Below, in pieces: positions 20,038-28,517 of a stretch of 64,000 nt of DNA. Location: assembly GCA_030425385.1 (NCBI GenBank), contig JAUIAH010000016.1, positions 1 through 64,000 on the forward strand. Direction: 5' to 3'. A program made the position numbers and the translations under genes. Under the pieces are notes generated by a model. That model was not told where the DNA came from, made no database searches, and was given only the letters and a program-made list of their open reading frames with translations. This DNA comes from Verrucomicrobiia bacterium. GTDB lineage: Bacteria > Verrucomicrobiota > Verrucomicrobiia > Verrucomicrobiales > DEV007. Numbering within the stretch: position 1 is the first letter of the stretch; the number at the start of each line of letters is the position of its first letter.

Positions 20038-20602
20038 TCATGAGCCAAAGGGCGGTGGCGGTGCCATGGAAGAAGAGCAGCCAGGTCATCTGCAAGCGGA
20101 ATGGGGAGCCGACGCGAGCTTTCCAAAGCGTGCATAGGCCGATGAGCATGGTGGCTTCTGCGAGGACGAACCAGGTGATGGCGAGGGCGTGCGCTTGGTC
20201 CGGGGAGAGTCGATCAAGCCAGTAGAAGAGGAGGTTGAGAGCGATGCCACATTCGAAGACGGCCTCTCCAAGGGCCATCGAGGTGATGGCCATATGGACA
20301 CGGAGCCATCGCGGCGAGCCCGTCTTGGGTAAGAGAAAGATGAGGAGGAAGGCACTCCAGGCGGCACCCCATAGACCGAGTGCTTTCCCGCTCGCTGCCC
20401 AGGGTGACCAGGAGTCGATGAGGAGACCCACGGTCATGCCCCACACAGAAACACCAAGGATGACGAAGAGAACGATGAGTCGCCAGAGCCCGGTGGGATA
20501 GCCCCGATTCTCGCCAACGCGATTCTCGATGGCCTGACAGAATGCTGTGGGATAACAGAGCAATTGGAGAGCTTGCTCTGTCCGTCGTTCCGGAATCTCC
20601 AT
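20018..20602 (-). CDS. Hypothetical multi-spanning membrane protein
   Basis: 194 residues with a short cytoplasmic N-terminus and about five hydrophobic segments (roughly residues 40-65, 78-95, 105-130, 140-162 and 172-190). I do not recognise the family. It starts 4 bp after the yqgE stop codon, so the two are probably cotranscribed. The last codons and the TGA (CCACCGTCTCATCCATGA) lie inside degraded CotH copy 2, so the native C-terminus appears to have been replaced by the duplication. The protein may be slightly truncated or carry a new tail; the membrane core looks intact. Confidence 0.65.
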   Translation of the reverse strand: MEIPERRTEQALQLLCYPTAFCQAIENRVGENRGYPTGLWRLIVLFVILGVSVWGMTVGLLIDSWSPWAASGKALGLWGAAWSAFLLIFLLPKTGSPRWLRVHMAITSMALGEAVFECGIALNLLFYWLDRLSPDQAHALAITWFVLAEATMLIGLCTLWKARVGSPFRLQMTWLLFFHGTATALWLMIPPSHP

Positions 20603-20606
20603 CAGG

Positions 20607-21161
20607 TCAGTTGAGGGAAGGATCCTCGGGCGTCTTGGAGAGGAGATAGTGCCAGGGACTCATCCCTTCGAGCGTGTGCTTCCACAAGGTTTCTGAGGGC
20701 AGTGTTAGGAGTTGTTCGTCTGGCCGGGAGGCGATCCAGGCTCTCTCTTGCAACTCTCCTTCTAACTGACCAGCGGCCCAGCCTGCGTGGCCTACAAAAG
20801 CGCGCACGTCAAAGCCTTCAGCAGCCCGTGCGGCGGCTTCCGTTGCCGAAAGGCGCGTGGTGAACTGCAAGGTCTCATCATTAGGTTGCCAATGGAGGCT
20901 GGCAAACACGAGATGGTCCGTCCCAACCGGGCCGCCAATGTAGACGGGGATGTCATCGAGTGCGGGCACATCGGTGGCGAGGGAGAGTTCACCCACGCAT
21001 TTCTCCAAGGGCCGATTGAGAATAAAACCTTCGGCACCCGAATGGAGCGTGTGGTGGCAAAGATACAAGACCGTGCGTTTGAAATTGGGATCCCCAAGAG
21101 CAGGATCTGCTAAGAGGAGACTCCCATCGAGCGACAACGATGATGGATCTTCGAAATTCAT
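20607..21161 (-). CDS. YqgE/AlgH family protein
   Basis: Small cytoplasmic protein of the YqgE/AlgH (DUF179) family, whose biochemical role is not settled; the AlgH name comes from alginate regulation in Pseudomonas. From the ATG at 21161 it is 184 residues, the normal length, and shows family landmarks: LDGSLLLADPALGDPNF near the start, LNRPLEK, IYIGGPV-like VYIGGPVG, FVGHAGWAAGQLEGEL and W near the C-terminus. The frame stays open upstream to 21260, but those residues are not conserved. It is the first gene of a two-gene unit with the membrane protein and is divergent from the MFS/spermidine-synthase fusion across 97 bp. Confidence 0.92.
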   Translation of the reverse strand: MNFEDPSSLSLDGSLLLADPALGDPNFKRTVLYLCHHTLHSGAEGFILNRPLEKCVGELSLATDVPALDDIPVYIGGPVGTDHLVFASLHWQPNDETLQFTTRLSATEAAARAAEGFDVRAFVGHAGWAAGQLEGELQERAWIASRPDEQLLTLPSETLWKHTLEGMSPWHYLLSKTPEDPSLN

Positions 21162-21258
21162 GGGAAACGGGAGGCGACAGAGAGCCCTGTAGGATACGCG
21201 GACAAGAAGGCCTGGCCAAGCAATTTGTGACGTGCGTAGATGGCGCGTTGTCATTTGC

Positions 21259-23409
21259 ATGCGCCTGCTGTTCCACTTGTGCTCGTTTCTGAGCGCCTAC
21301 CTTCTCTTCGCTATCCAGCCTGTGGTGGCTAAGGCCTTGCTGCCTGCCTTGGGAGGCGGCGCCGTGGTGTGGGGAACCTGCATGGTGACTTTCCAAGGAT
21401 TGTTACTCCTTGGCTATCTTGCTAGTCACTATCTGCTGAAGCATCTGTCTGCCCAATCGTATCTTCCCTGGCACTTAGCCTTGCTCGCCCTTTCGGCGGG
21501 GTGGACGACGGCTTTTGGAGTGCTCCAGCCCGCAGTGGTGTCCGCCAGTTGGCCCTGGGTCACTGTCTTCACCGCTTGTCTGTCTCAGGTGGGCATGCCG
21601 TTCCTCCTCCTTTCATTCTCCACGCCGCTGCTCCAGCGCTGGTGTGTAGAATTGGGTGCCGATCCCTATCCGCTCTTCGGCGCCTCGAATGCAGGATCGT
21701 TGCTGGCACTGGTCTCCTATCCCTTTCTCGTAGAACCCATCCTAGCGCTTTCGCAGCAGACTCAGTGCTGGCGAATGGGGATGATGCTATTGGTGGGAAT
21801 GTTATGCGTGCTGCGAGTATCGATACGATTGCCCAAGACCACGATCATCTCGGCGGCGAAAGGGAAATCGCTTTCCTCTCGGCGCGTGCTCGCGGCCGCC
21901 GGAACGAGTGCCGCTGGGACGGCATTGTTGTTGTCAGTGACAAACGCGATCACCTTCGACATCTCCTCCGCGCCTCTGTTGTGGGTGCTGCCTCTCGCGT
22001 TGTATCTCCTGTCATTCGTCATCGTCTTTCAGGCTCGTCCTTGGATTCACGAAGGGTTTGCGCGAACCTTGCTTCCCTGGTGGCTTTCGGGAGCGCTTAT
22101 TCTCTACTTGATGGGCCGGTATCAAGTCGGCATCAGCGGCAGCGTCACCGTGGCCGGTCAATTGATCGTGTGTGGCCTGGGCTGCTGGTTAGTGCATGCG
22201 CGGCTGAGCCAATGGAAGCCTGCCGACGAGCGGGCGCTCACGAGTTATTATGTGGCCATGTCTGCGGGGGGACTTGCCGGATCGATCTTGGTAAGTTGGG
22301 TGCTCCCCGTCGTGGTCAATGACTTCTTGGAGTATCCGCTAGCGCTGGCTGCGGTGGTGGTGTGCCTTTCAAAGCGACCGCTCATGAGGGCCGGGAGATC
22401 CCCCGCAGTGTGGGCAATGTTAGGATTTGTGGTAATGAGCGTGACTTTGTGGGTGGTGCTGATGAGTCTTGGACAAGCCCACGGCCCCGTCGCTGGTTTC
22501 GTTGGCACGGCGGCGGTGATCATGGTCCTCGCATTGAGCAAACGAATGCTTTCTTGGTGGGTGGGCATGGCCCTCGCCGTTGGTGCGATGACGGGTCCTA
22601 GCAAAGCGATTCTGTGGAAGGCGCGTCATGCGGTGCACTATCGGAATCATTATGGGATCTATGAAGTTGCCGACCGAGGAGAGCGGCGCTACTTGACGCA
22701 CGGTACGACAAATCACGGGATCCAGAATCTCACCACTGAGAGCCGTTCGATTCCATTGTCCTACTACCACCGAGGTGGTCCGGCGGGCGAATTGTTAGGG
22801 CGCATGCCTTCTCGTCAACGGCGCTTTGGCATGGTGGGCCTCGGGGCTGGGGCCATGGCTGTGTATGCGCAGCCGGGGGATACGTTTGAAGTGTTTGAGA
22901 TCGATCCTCTTAATATCGCCATTGCTCGAGAGCATTTCTCCTATCTTGCCGATCGCGAGAAGGCAGGGGTGACCGTACACTTGCATCAACGGGACGGGCG
23001 CCAAGCGCTCGCGGAGAGAGAGGGGAGCTTTGATGTGCTCCTTCTGGATGCCTTCAGCAGCGGCAGCATTCCGATGCATCTGCTGACGGTTGAGGCGCTC
23101 CAAGTCTACCTGAATGCAGTGAAGCCGGAGGGAATCATCCTCATGCACATTTCCAATCGCGCCCTCAAACTGCGCCCTCAGCTTGCTAGTGGCATGGCCC
23201 AACTCGGCAATGTGGTCTATTTCAAGGATAGCGAGGACCTGCCTGACGAGGCCTTGAAATCGAGTGACTGGGCCCTCTTTGCCCCCAACCCCCAAGTGAG
23301 TGAAGCGTTGGCGACTTCTCAGCAATGGGAGACCCTAACAAATCGCGCTCCGTTGCCCGCACCGTGGACGGATGAGCGGAGCGACCTGCTTTCGGCATGG
23401 CGCTGGTGA
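21259..23409 (+). CDS. Fused MFS-like membrane protein / spermidine synthase-like domain
   Basis: 716 residues. Residues 1 to about 460 hold some 11-13 hydrophobic segments in a transporter-like arrangement, opening with FLLFAIQPVVAK-type sequence (YLLFAIQPVVAKALLPALGG), typical of fused MFS/spermidine synthases. The C-terminal ~230 residues form a Rossmann-fold SpeE-like domain: VGLGAGAMAVYAQPG (nucleotide loop), FEIDP (acidic residue binding the ribose), LLDAFSSGSIPMHLLT (catalytic loop region). Polyamine synthases move aminopropyl from decarboxylated SAM; whether this fusion does so is unproven. The ATG at 21259 starts the conserved sequence; a GTG at 21232 is in frame. No other polyamine gene is near. 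Confidence 0.85.
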   Translation: MRLLFHLCSFLSAYLLFAIQPVVAKALLPALGGGAVVWGTCMVTFQGLLLLGYLASHYLLKHLSAQSYLPWHLALLALSAGWTTAFGVLQPAVVSASWPWVTVFTACLSQVGMPFLLLSFSTPLLQRWCVELGADPYPLFGASNAGSLLALVSYPFLVEPILALSQQTQCWRMGMMLLVGMLCVLRVSIRLPKTTIISAAKGKSLSSRRVLAAAGTSAAGTALLLSVTNAITFDISSAPLLWVLPLALYLLSFVIVFQARPWIHEGFARTLLPWWLSGALILYLMGRYQVGISGSVTVAGQLIVCGLGCWLVHARLSQWKPADERALTSYYVAMSAGGLAGSILVSWVLPVVVNDFLEYPLALAAVVVCLSKRPLMRAGRSPAVWAMLGFVVMSVTLWVVLMSLGQAHGPVAGFVGTAAVIMVLALSKRMLSWWVGMALAVGAMTGPSKAILWKARHAVHYRNHYGIYEVADRGERRYLTHGTTNHGIQNLTTESRSIPLSYYHRGGPAGELLGRMPSRQRRFGMVGLGAGAMAVYAQPGDTFEVFEIDPLNIAIAREHFSYLADREKAGVTVHLHQRDGRQALAEREGSFDVLLLDAFSSGSIPMHLLTVEALQVYLNAVKPEGIILMHISNRALKLRPQLASGMAQLGNVVYFKDSEDLPDEALKSSDWALFAPNPQVSEALATSQQWETLTNRAPLPAPWTDERSDLLSAWRW

Positions 23410-23568
23410 CGGCGCCATCACTGATATTGGTTGGGCCTTCGGGAACGTCGCCATTTCCACCATTACCAGTGATCGTATTGGTCTCAGCCCGGCGAAGCAT
23501 TCGCCACCGATTCCCTTCTCCTTTAGCCTCACGATCCGGTGATGGCCGAGGGAGGTGGGCGCAGCCCT

Positions 23569-24909
23569 TCAAGTCTGATCCGGGCGCCACCAATGGTCGA
23601 GCGCCATTGTGAGCGACGTGACGATGTCAGGGTGAGAACTTGCGAGATCAACCTTCTCGTGTGGGTCGCTTGTGATGTGATAAAGTTCGGCCACCTCATC
23701 TTGATCTGGATTGCCCGAGTCTGCTTGGGGTTGGTGGAGGAGGAGTTTCCATTCGCCTTGCACGATATAACGTGTCTCCAAATTGGCGGTGCGATCTGCG
23801 ACATCAGCGATGTCGTGGTGGCCATCGTACCCGTGAATCACATTGCGTTTGGCCAATGCGGGTGTGTCCCGAAGGTCGAGTCCTTTCATGGTGTCGGGGA
23901 CGGGGACGTTGCAAGCAGTGAGAATCGTGGGAGCGATGTCGATGGCAGACGCGAGGGTGTGGTCGTTTCGTTGAGGAGTGATCTTGCCTGGCCACTTGAC
24001 CATGATGGGGGTGCGGATGCCGCCCTCGTAGGGAGCTTGCTTTGAGCGGGCGGCGTATTTGGCAGAATCGGGATCCTGGATCCAGCCATTATCGGTGACG
24101 TAAACGACCATGGTCTTCTCGGTAAGGCCGCGCTTGTCCAGTTCCCCTAACAATTCGCCACAGGTTTGGTCAAACCACTCGACCATGGCGTAGTAGCGGG
24201 AAACGAAAGGGTTCGACTCCCGCTGCTGGTATTTGAAGTACAAATCTTGAGGGGGATTATGAGGCGTGTGGGGGAGGAAGGGGGCGTGCCAGATGAAGAA
24301 CGGCTTCTCTTCATCCCGAGCGTCATCGAGAAACGTCTGAATGGGCTGGATGCCTTCACGCGATATCTTGAGACCGGCATCGCCGTGCCGCCCGCCGCGT
24401 TTCGGATCGGCGTGAGTCATGGCGTGCGTGAAGCCAGCTCTTTCCGGTTTCCCTTCCCAATACTTGCCGGTCTGCAAGCTGAGGTAGCCTGCTTCCGTTA
24501 GGGAACGAGCAATGTTAGGCCATTTCTCAAAGCCTGCGTAGAGCTGCTCGTGCTTGGGAGCCCACTCTGGATCGACGCGTGCGCGCATGCTGCGCCGTTG
24601 CCCGTCCGGACCGCGCGGTACACGAATGTCGTTTCCCGTGATGCCGTGCACAGGCGTGTGTAGGCCTGTGAGGATCGAGGCAAGGGATGGCCGGCATAGC
24701 GGTGAGGTGACATAGCCTCGTGTGTAAGTGAGAGAGTCAGCGGCTAACTGATCGAGGTGAGGAGTGTCGAGGTGAGGATGATCCATGAATCCGTAGTCCG
24801 TCCAGGCATGGTCATCGGAAATGATAAGAACAACGTTGGGGCGATCTTGACTCCAAGCGCTAACGATCGTGAGAAGGCTTCCGAGAAAGGAGAGGATGAT
24901 ACGGTGCAT
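23569..24909 (-). CDS. Secreted sulfatase, S1 family
   Basis: 446-residue hydrolase of sulfate esters, exported through an N-terminal signal peptide (about 1-20, ends VSAWS). Metal-binding aspartates occur in LIISDDHAW (D32, D33) and in VYVTDNGW. The formylglycine site is C72 in CRPSLASILTG; the usual C-x-P-S-R has Leu in place of Arg, a variant seen in PVC-group sulfatases. Histidines expected in the pocket appear in TGLHTPVHG and HAPFLPHTPHNPP. It needs Cys conversion by an FGE or anSME enzyme; none is in the window. It is monocistronic, on the opposite strand to the preceding gene. The substrate, likely a sulfated polysaccharide, cannot be read from sequence. Confidence 0.94.
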   Translation of the reverse strand: MHRIILSFLGSLLTIVSAWSQDRPNVVLIISDDHAWTDYGFMDHPHLDTPHLDQLAADSLTYTRGYVTSPLCRPSLASILTGLHTPVHGITGNDIRVPRGPDGQRRSMRARVDPEWAPKHEQLYAGFEKWPNIARSLTEAGYLSLQTGKYWEGKPERAGFTHAMTHADPKRGGRHGDAGLKISREGIQPIQTFLDDARDEEKPFFIWHAPFLPHTPHNPPQDLYFKYQQRESNPFVSRYYAMVEWFDQTCGELLGELDKRGLTEKTMVVYVTDNGWIQDPDSAKYAARSKQAPYEGGIRTPIMVKWPGKITPQRNDHTLASAIDIAPTILTACNVPVPDTMKGLDLRDTPALAKRNVIHGYDGHHDIADVADRTANLETRYIVQGEWKLLLHQPQADSGNPDQDEVAELYHITSDPHEKVDLASSHPDIVTSLTMALDHWWRPDQT

Positions 24910-24951
24910 CTGCCGAACTTGCCTCGGCTGATGGTGTCCGTCACTCCCAAA

Positions 24952-25788
24952 TCACGCCGGATCCATCTCGTCGAGGGCGTGCTGCATCTGTTTCCGGTCC
25001 CACTCTCGTTGGAACCCGAGCGCGCGCGCCGTCACGCGGAACCAGAAGGGGCGACTGGCACGGTAGCGAGCCTTCCAGTCATCGCCTCCATGATAGGCTC
25101 GAATGAAGCGGACGGCGTCGCACACGGTGAACTGAGATCCGAAGGCGGAGTAAGCAAGGGCACCTAGATCTTTGATGCGCCAGCGAGCCGGCGTGGGGCG
25201 ACGTCGGATCTGGACACGGTGAAGGTCGATGACCACGAGTGAAATAGGATCGCTTGGATGCCATTGGGCCCAATCGCGATCACGGGTGAGGAAATGACAG
25301 AGGTAGAAGTCTCGATGATTCACTCCCGCGGCGTGCATCTTGCGGGCGATCGCTCCCAACTGAGGGATGAGAGCGCGTTTCAAACGATTCCGTAGCGTGA
25401 TGGGGAGCGCGGCTGATTGCTCTAGCAGTTCCTCTAGACTAACGGAATTCTCAAATGCCTCCGTGATGACAAAGGACCCCGCTCCACGTCCTCGACCTGC
25501 CAAAGTCATGGTAGCGACGCCTGCGGTCTCAAGCGCTTGGATGCCGCGCCACTCGGGTTCGGCTCCCAGGACAGGCCACTTCAAGGAAAGCAAGCATTTC
25601 AACCACTCTGATAGAGAGGGGCGGGGGTGAGATTTGATGAAATAGCGTTTCCCGCCGCGCTCGAATCGCACCGTCCGTCGTCCTTTCACGTCGCGAAAGA
25701 CATAGCCGTCGACCGCCATGAGTTCAGCGAACCCTCGGGTGTCCTGGGAAAAGTAAGCTTGCAGGTGAGGACAGAGTTCGATGAACAT
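24952..25788 (-). CDS. LPS core heptose kinase (WaaP/RfaP-like)
   Basis: Kinase of the WaaP/RfaP family, which phosphorylates the first heptose of the lipopolysaccharide inner core on the cytoplasmic side. From the ATG at 25788 it is 278 residues (E. coli WaaP is about 265). The protein-kinase-like core is visible: Lys52 in YFIKSHP, Glu79 in EPEW, the catalytic HRDFYLCHFL (158-167) and the metal-binding DLH (188-190). A good Shine-Dalgarno (AGAGGCGG, 6 nt) precedes ATG 25788; an in-frame TTG at 25827 is less likely. It lies 42 bp upstream of the sulfatase on the same strand and could be cotranscribed with it, with no obvious functional link. Confidence 0.87.
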   Translation of the reverse strand: MFIELCPHLQAYFSQDTRGFAELMAVDGYVFRDVKGRRTVRFERGGKRYFIKSHPRPSLSEWLKCLLSLKWPVLGAEPEWRGIQALETAGVATMTLAGRGRGAGSFVITEAFENSVSLEELLEQSAALPITLRNRLKRALIPQLGAIARKMHAAGVNHRDFYLCHFLTRDRDWAQWHPSDPISLVVIDLHRVQIRRRPTPARWRIKDLGALAYSAFGSQFTVCDAVRFIRAYHGGDDWKARYRASRPFWFRVTARALGFQREWDRKQMQHALDEMDPA

Positions 25789-26063
25789 GCGCCCGCCTCT
25801 TTTAGCAGTGACAGCGCCCACTTTCAATTAGACAGCCCGCCATTTGTTTCTAGGATGTCCGCGAACACGATCCTCGATCGATGCCTCCCGTGCCGAAAGA
25901 TTTGCTTCTCACGACCCTCGGCAACCTGCGACTTACTGGCGCGGGGCGGACTCTCCTTGCCTGATCGCAAGCCCGTCCTAGGCGCAAATACCTTCGTTCG
26001 TTCGCCCCGGGAGCGTTTCCCCGGACTGTTCCCTCCACTCTTTCCTAATTCTTTCTATCTTTC
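25789..26063. other. Divergent intergenic region before leuA
   Basis: 275 bp between divergent genes. The last ~40 bp before the leuA ATG are pyrimidine-rich with no Shine-Dalgarno. A 5-bp hairpin (CCGGG/CCCGG, near 26010-26030) is too weak to call. I see no T-box features or leucine-rich leader peptide. Confidence 0.35.
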
Positions 26064-27743
26064 ATGAAACCTCATTGTTTATCCAAATACCGACCATTTC
26101 CCAAGGTGTCGTTGCCAGACCGTCGATGGCCTGAGCGGGAGATCACCCAAGCCCCTGCCTGGTGCAGCGTGGATCTTCGCGATGGCAATCAAGCGCTCGC
26201 CGTCCCCATGAGCGTTGATGAGAAGCTTGAGATGTTTCGCTTGCTTGTCGGAATTGGTTTCAAGCAGATTGAGGTAGGGTTTCCTTCGGCGTCAGATACG
26301 GAGTTTGCCTTTATGCGTAGGCTCATCGAAGACGAGCTCATCCCTGATGATGTGCACGTGCAAGTCTTGGTGCAAGCGCGAGAGCACCTCATCCGTCGAA
26401 CCTTTGAGAGTTTACAAGGAGCTAAGAACGCCATTGTCCATCTCTACAACTCGACCTCGCCACTGCAGAGACGCGTTACCTTTCGGAATGCCAGTCAAGA
26501 CGAGATCAAGAGGATTGCCGTGGATGGAACGGCCTTGGTGAAAGAGTTGGTGCCGTCGTTGCCAGAGACGAAGGTGGCCTTTCAGTATTCGCCGGAAAGT
26601 TTCTCTGACACCGAGCTAGACTTTGCATTGGATATCTGTGAGTCCGTCATGGATGTATGGGAGCCTCACAAAGAAGCTCCCATCATTCTGAATCTGCCGG
26701 CCACGGTCGAGTGGTTCACGCCTAACATCCATGCGGACCAGATTGAGTGGTTCTGCCGTCATCTCTCGCGTCGTGATCAAGCAATCATCAGCTTACATAC
26801 GCACAATGATCGGGGAACGGGTATCGCCGCGACTGAGCTGGGACTGTTGGCGGGCGCGGATCGCGTCGAGGGCACCCTCTTCGGCAATGGGGAACGCACG
26901 GGAAATCTCGATATCGTCACGGTGGCCCTCAATATGAATAGCCACGGCATCACGACCGGGCTTGATTTCTCAAATCTTCCGCATGTGCGCGAAGTGTATG
27001 AACGAACGACTCGGATGACCGTGCCTGACCGGCAACCCTATGGAGGCGAGCTGGTCTTCACGGCATTCTCAGGTAGCCATCAGGATGCCATCAAGAAGGG
27101 GATGGACTTGCGAGATCCAGAGGAGCCAGAAGCGCGCTGGGCTGTGCCCTATCTCACCATTGACCCCCAGGATATTGGTAGAACCTACGAAGCAATCATT
27201 CGCATCAATAGTCAGAGTGGAAAGGGTGGTGTAGCCTATGTGTTAGATCGTGAGCATGGCCTTGATCTTCCCAAGACGATGCATCCTGAAGTGGGACTCT
27301 TTGTGAATCAGTTAGCTGATCAGATGGGCAAGGAGTTGTCCTCTGACGAGATTGGGGAGGCATTTCACGAGGAGTTCGTCAATCGCCAGTCGCCTTTACA
27401 AGTGACTTCTTACGAGTTGGAACACCACAAAGACGCTCCTGGCAAAGTCACCTGTGCGGCGGACGTGACCTTCGAAGGAAAGACGGTGACATTGAAGGGA
27501 GATGGCAATGGACCGATCAATGCATTCGTGCAAGCCATGGACAACCAGGGCTGGAAACGCTTTCATCTAACAGACTATCGATCTCACGCCATTGGACGAG
27601 GTTCTGCCACGGATTCGGCAGCGTTCGTGCAGCTGCAGTCCGAGGAAGGTCGGCTCGTTTGGGGGTGTGGCATTGATCCGTCCATCGAGATGGCGGGTTT
27701 GCGCGCCTTGGTCTCCGCCTTTAACCGAGTGGCGTCGTCGTGA
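26064..27743 (+). CDS. leuA: 2-isopropylmalate synthase
   Basis: Condenses acetyl-CoA with 2-oxoisovalerate, the first committed step of leucine synthesis, in the cytoplasm. It is the long (559-residue) form related to the mycobacterial and yeast enzymes, including an N-terminal arm containing KYRPFPKVSLPDRRWP. The TIM barrel carries DLRDGNQ (37-43), GFPSAS and the metal-binding HTHND near residue 250; GNGERTGN follows. The C-terminal regulatory domain is present with GDGNGPI, DYRSHAIGRGSATDSAA, so feedback inhibition by leucine is expected. The ATG at 26064 has no Shine-Dalgarno. nagB overlaps its end by 4 bp (GTGA), implying coupling. No leuBCD is nearby. Confidence 0.97.
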   Translation: MKPHCLSKYRPFPKVSLPDRRWPEREITQAPAWCSVDLRDGNQALAVPMSVDEKLEMFRLLVGIGFKQIEVGFPSASDTEFAFMRRLIEDELIPDDVHVQVLVQAREHLIRRTFESLQGAKNAIVHLYNSTSPLQRRVTFRNASQDEIKRIAVDGTALVKELVPSLPETKVAFQYSPESFSDTELDFALDICESVMDVWEPHKEAPIILNLPATVEWFTPNIHADQIEWFCRHLSRRDQAIISLHTHNDRGTGIAATELGLLAGADRVEGTLFGNGERTGNLDIVTVALNMNSHGITTGLDFSNLPHVREVYERTTRMTVPDRQPYGGELVFTAFSGSHQDAIKKGMDLRDPEEPEARWAVPYLTIDPQDIGRTYEAIIRINSQSGKGGVAYVLDREHGLDLPKTMHPEVGLFVNQLADQMGKELSSDEIGEAFHEEFVNRQSPLQVTSYELEHHKDAPGKVTCAADVTFEGKTVTLKGDGNGPINAFVQAMDNQGWKRFHLTDYRSHAIGRGSATDSAAFVQLQSEEGRLVWGCGIDPSIEMAGLRALVSAFNRVASS

Positions 27744-28480
27744 AAGTCATACGCTGCGACTCAGCGGAAGCCGCAGGAACGCAAGCTGCTGAGGCGGGGG
27801 CGACACTTATCCGCGAGGCTTTGGCTGCCAAGGGGCGCGCGGTGATCGCATTGGCGGCAGGGCGTTCGCAGCTTTCCATGCTTCGTCATCTCACACAGTT
27901 GCCAGACATTGATTGGGGAAACGTGATCGTCTTTCCGCTCGATGAATACGTTGGCATTGGGCGAAGCCATGCCGCATCCTTCCGGCGGTATCTGGAGGAG
28001 CGCTTTCTATCCGTCTTGCCCACGCCGATTGGGGCCTTTCGCTACATCGCGGGTCAGGCAGATGATCCGATCATGGAAGCCCAGCGGGTGAGTCGCGAGC
28101 TGCGCAATGAGACGGTGGATGTGGGATTTCTTGGGATTGGAGAGAATGGGCACATTGCCTTCAATGACCCTCCTGCCGACTTTGACACAGACGAGCCTTA
28201 CCTTGTGGTGGACCTTGATGAGCGCTGTCGGCAGCAACAAGTGAACGAGGGCTGGTTTGGGGCCGTGAATGATGTGCCCGAAGAAGCGATCTCCATGTCG
28301 GTGAGGCAGATCCTCTCCAGCGAACATCTAGTGGTGACGGTCCCAGAGGCACGCAAAGCCGAAGCCGTGAAGGCTGCTTTGGAAGGGAAAGTCACCCCCC
28401 AAGTGCCAGCCTCCATCCTTCAGGAACACGAACAGTGTCAGATCTTTCTCGATCCCGATTCAGCCAGCATGCTAGAGTAG
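27740..28480 (+). CDS. nagB: Glucosamine-6-phosphate deaminase-like protein
   Basis: Sugar-phosphate isomerase fold of the NagB/RpiA group, 246 residues; NagB converts glucosamine-6-phosphate to fructose-6-phosphate and ammonia. FPLDEYVGIG (D68 matching E. coli D72) and GIGENGHIAFNDP (132-144) are diagnostic. Compared with E. coli GNDGHIAFNEP, the residue at the D141 position is N136 and the E148 position is D143, while H138 is kept. Such variants are common in NagB-like proteins outside the classical group, so the exact substrate should be treated with caution. The GTG start overlaps the leuA stop by 4 bp. It is convergent with the DUF2887 gene. Confidence 0.85.
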   Translation: MKVIRCDSAEAAGTQAAEAGATLIREALAAKGRAVIALAAGRSQLSMLRHLTQLPDIDWGNVIVFPLDEYVGIGRSHAASFRRYLEERFLSVLPTPIGAFRYIAGQADDPIMEAQRVSRELRNETVDVGFLGIGENGHIAFNDPPADFDTDEPYLVVDLDERCRQQQVNEGWFGAVNDVPEEAISMSVRQILSSEHLVVTVPEARKAEAVKAALEGKVTPQVPASILQEHEQCQIFLDPDSASMLE

Positions 28481-28517
28481 AAATGAATGCTGGCAGAGAC
28501 TTCTTGATTGAGCCAAG

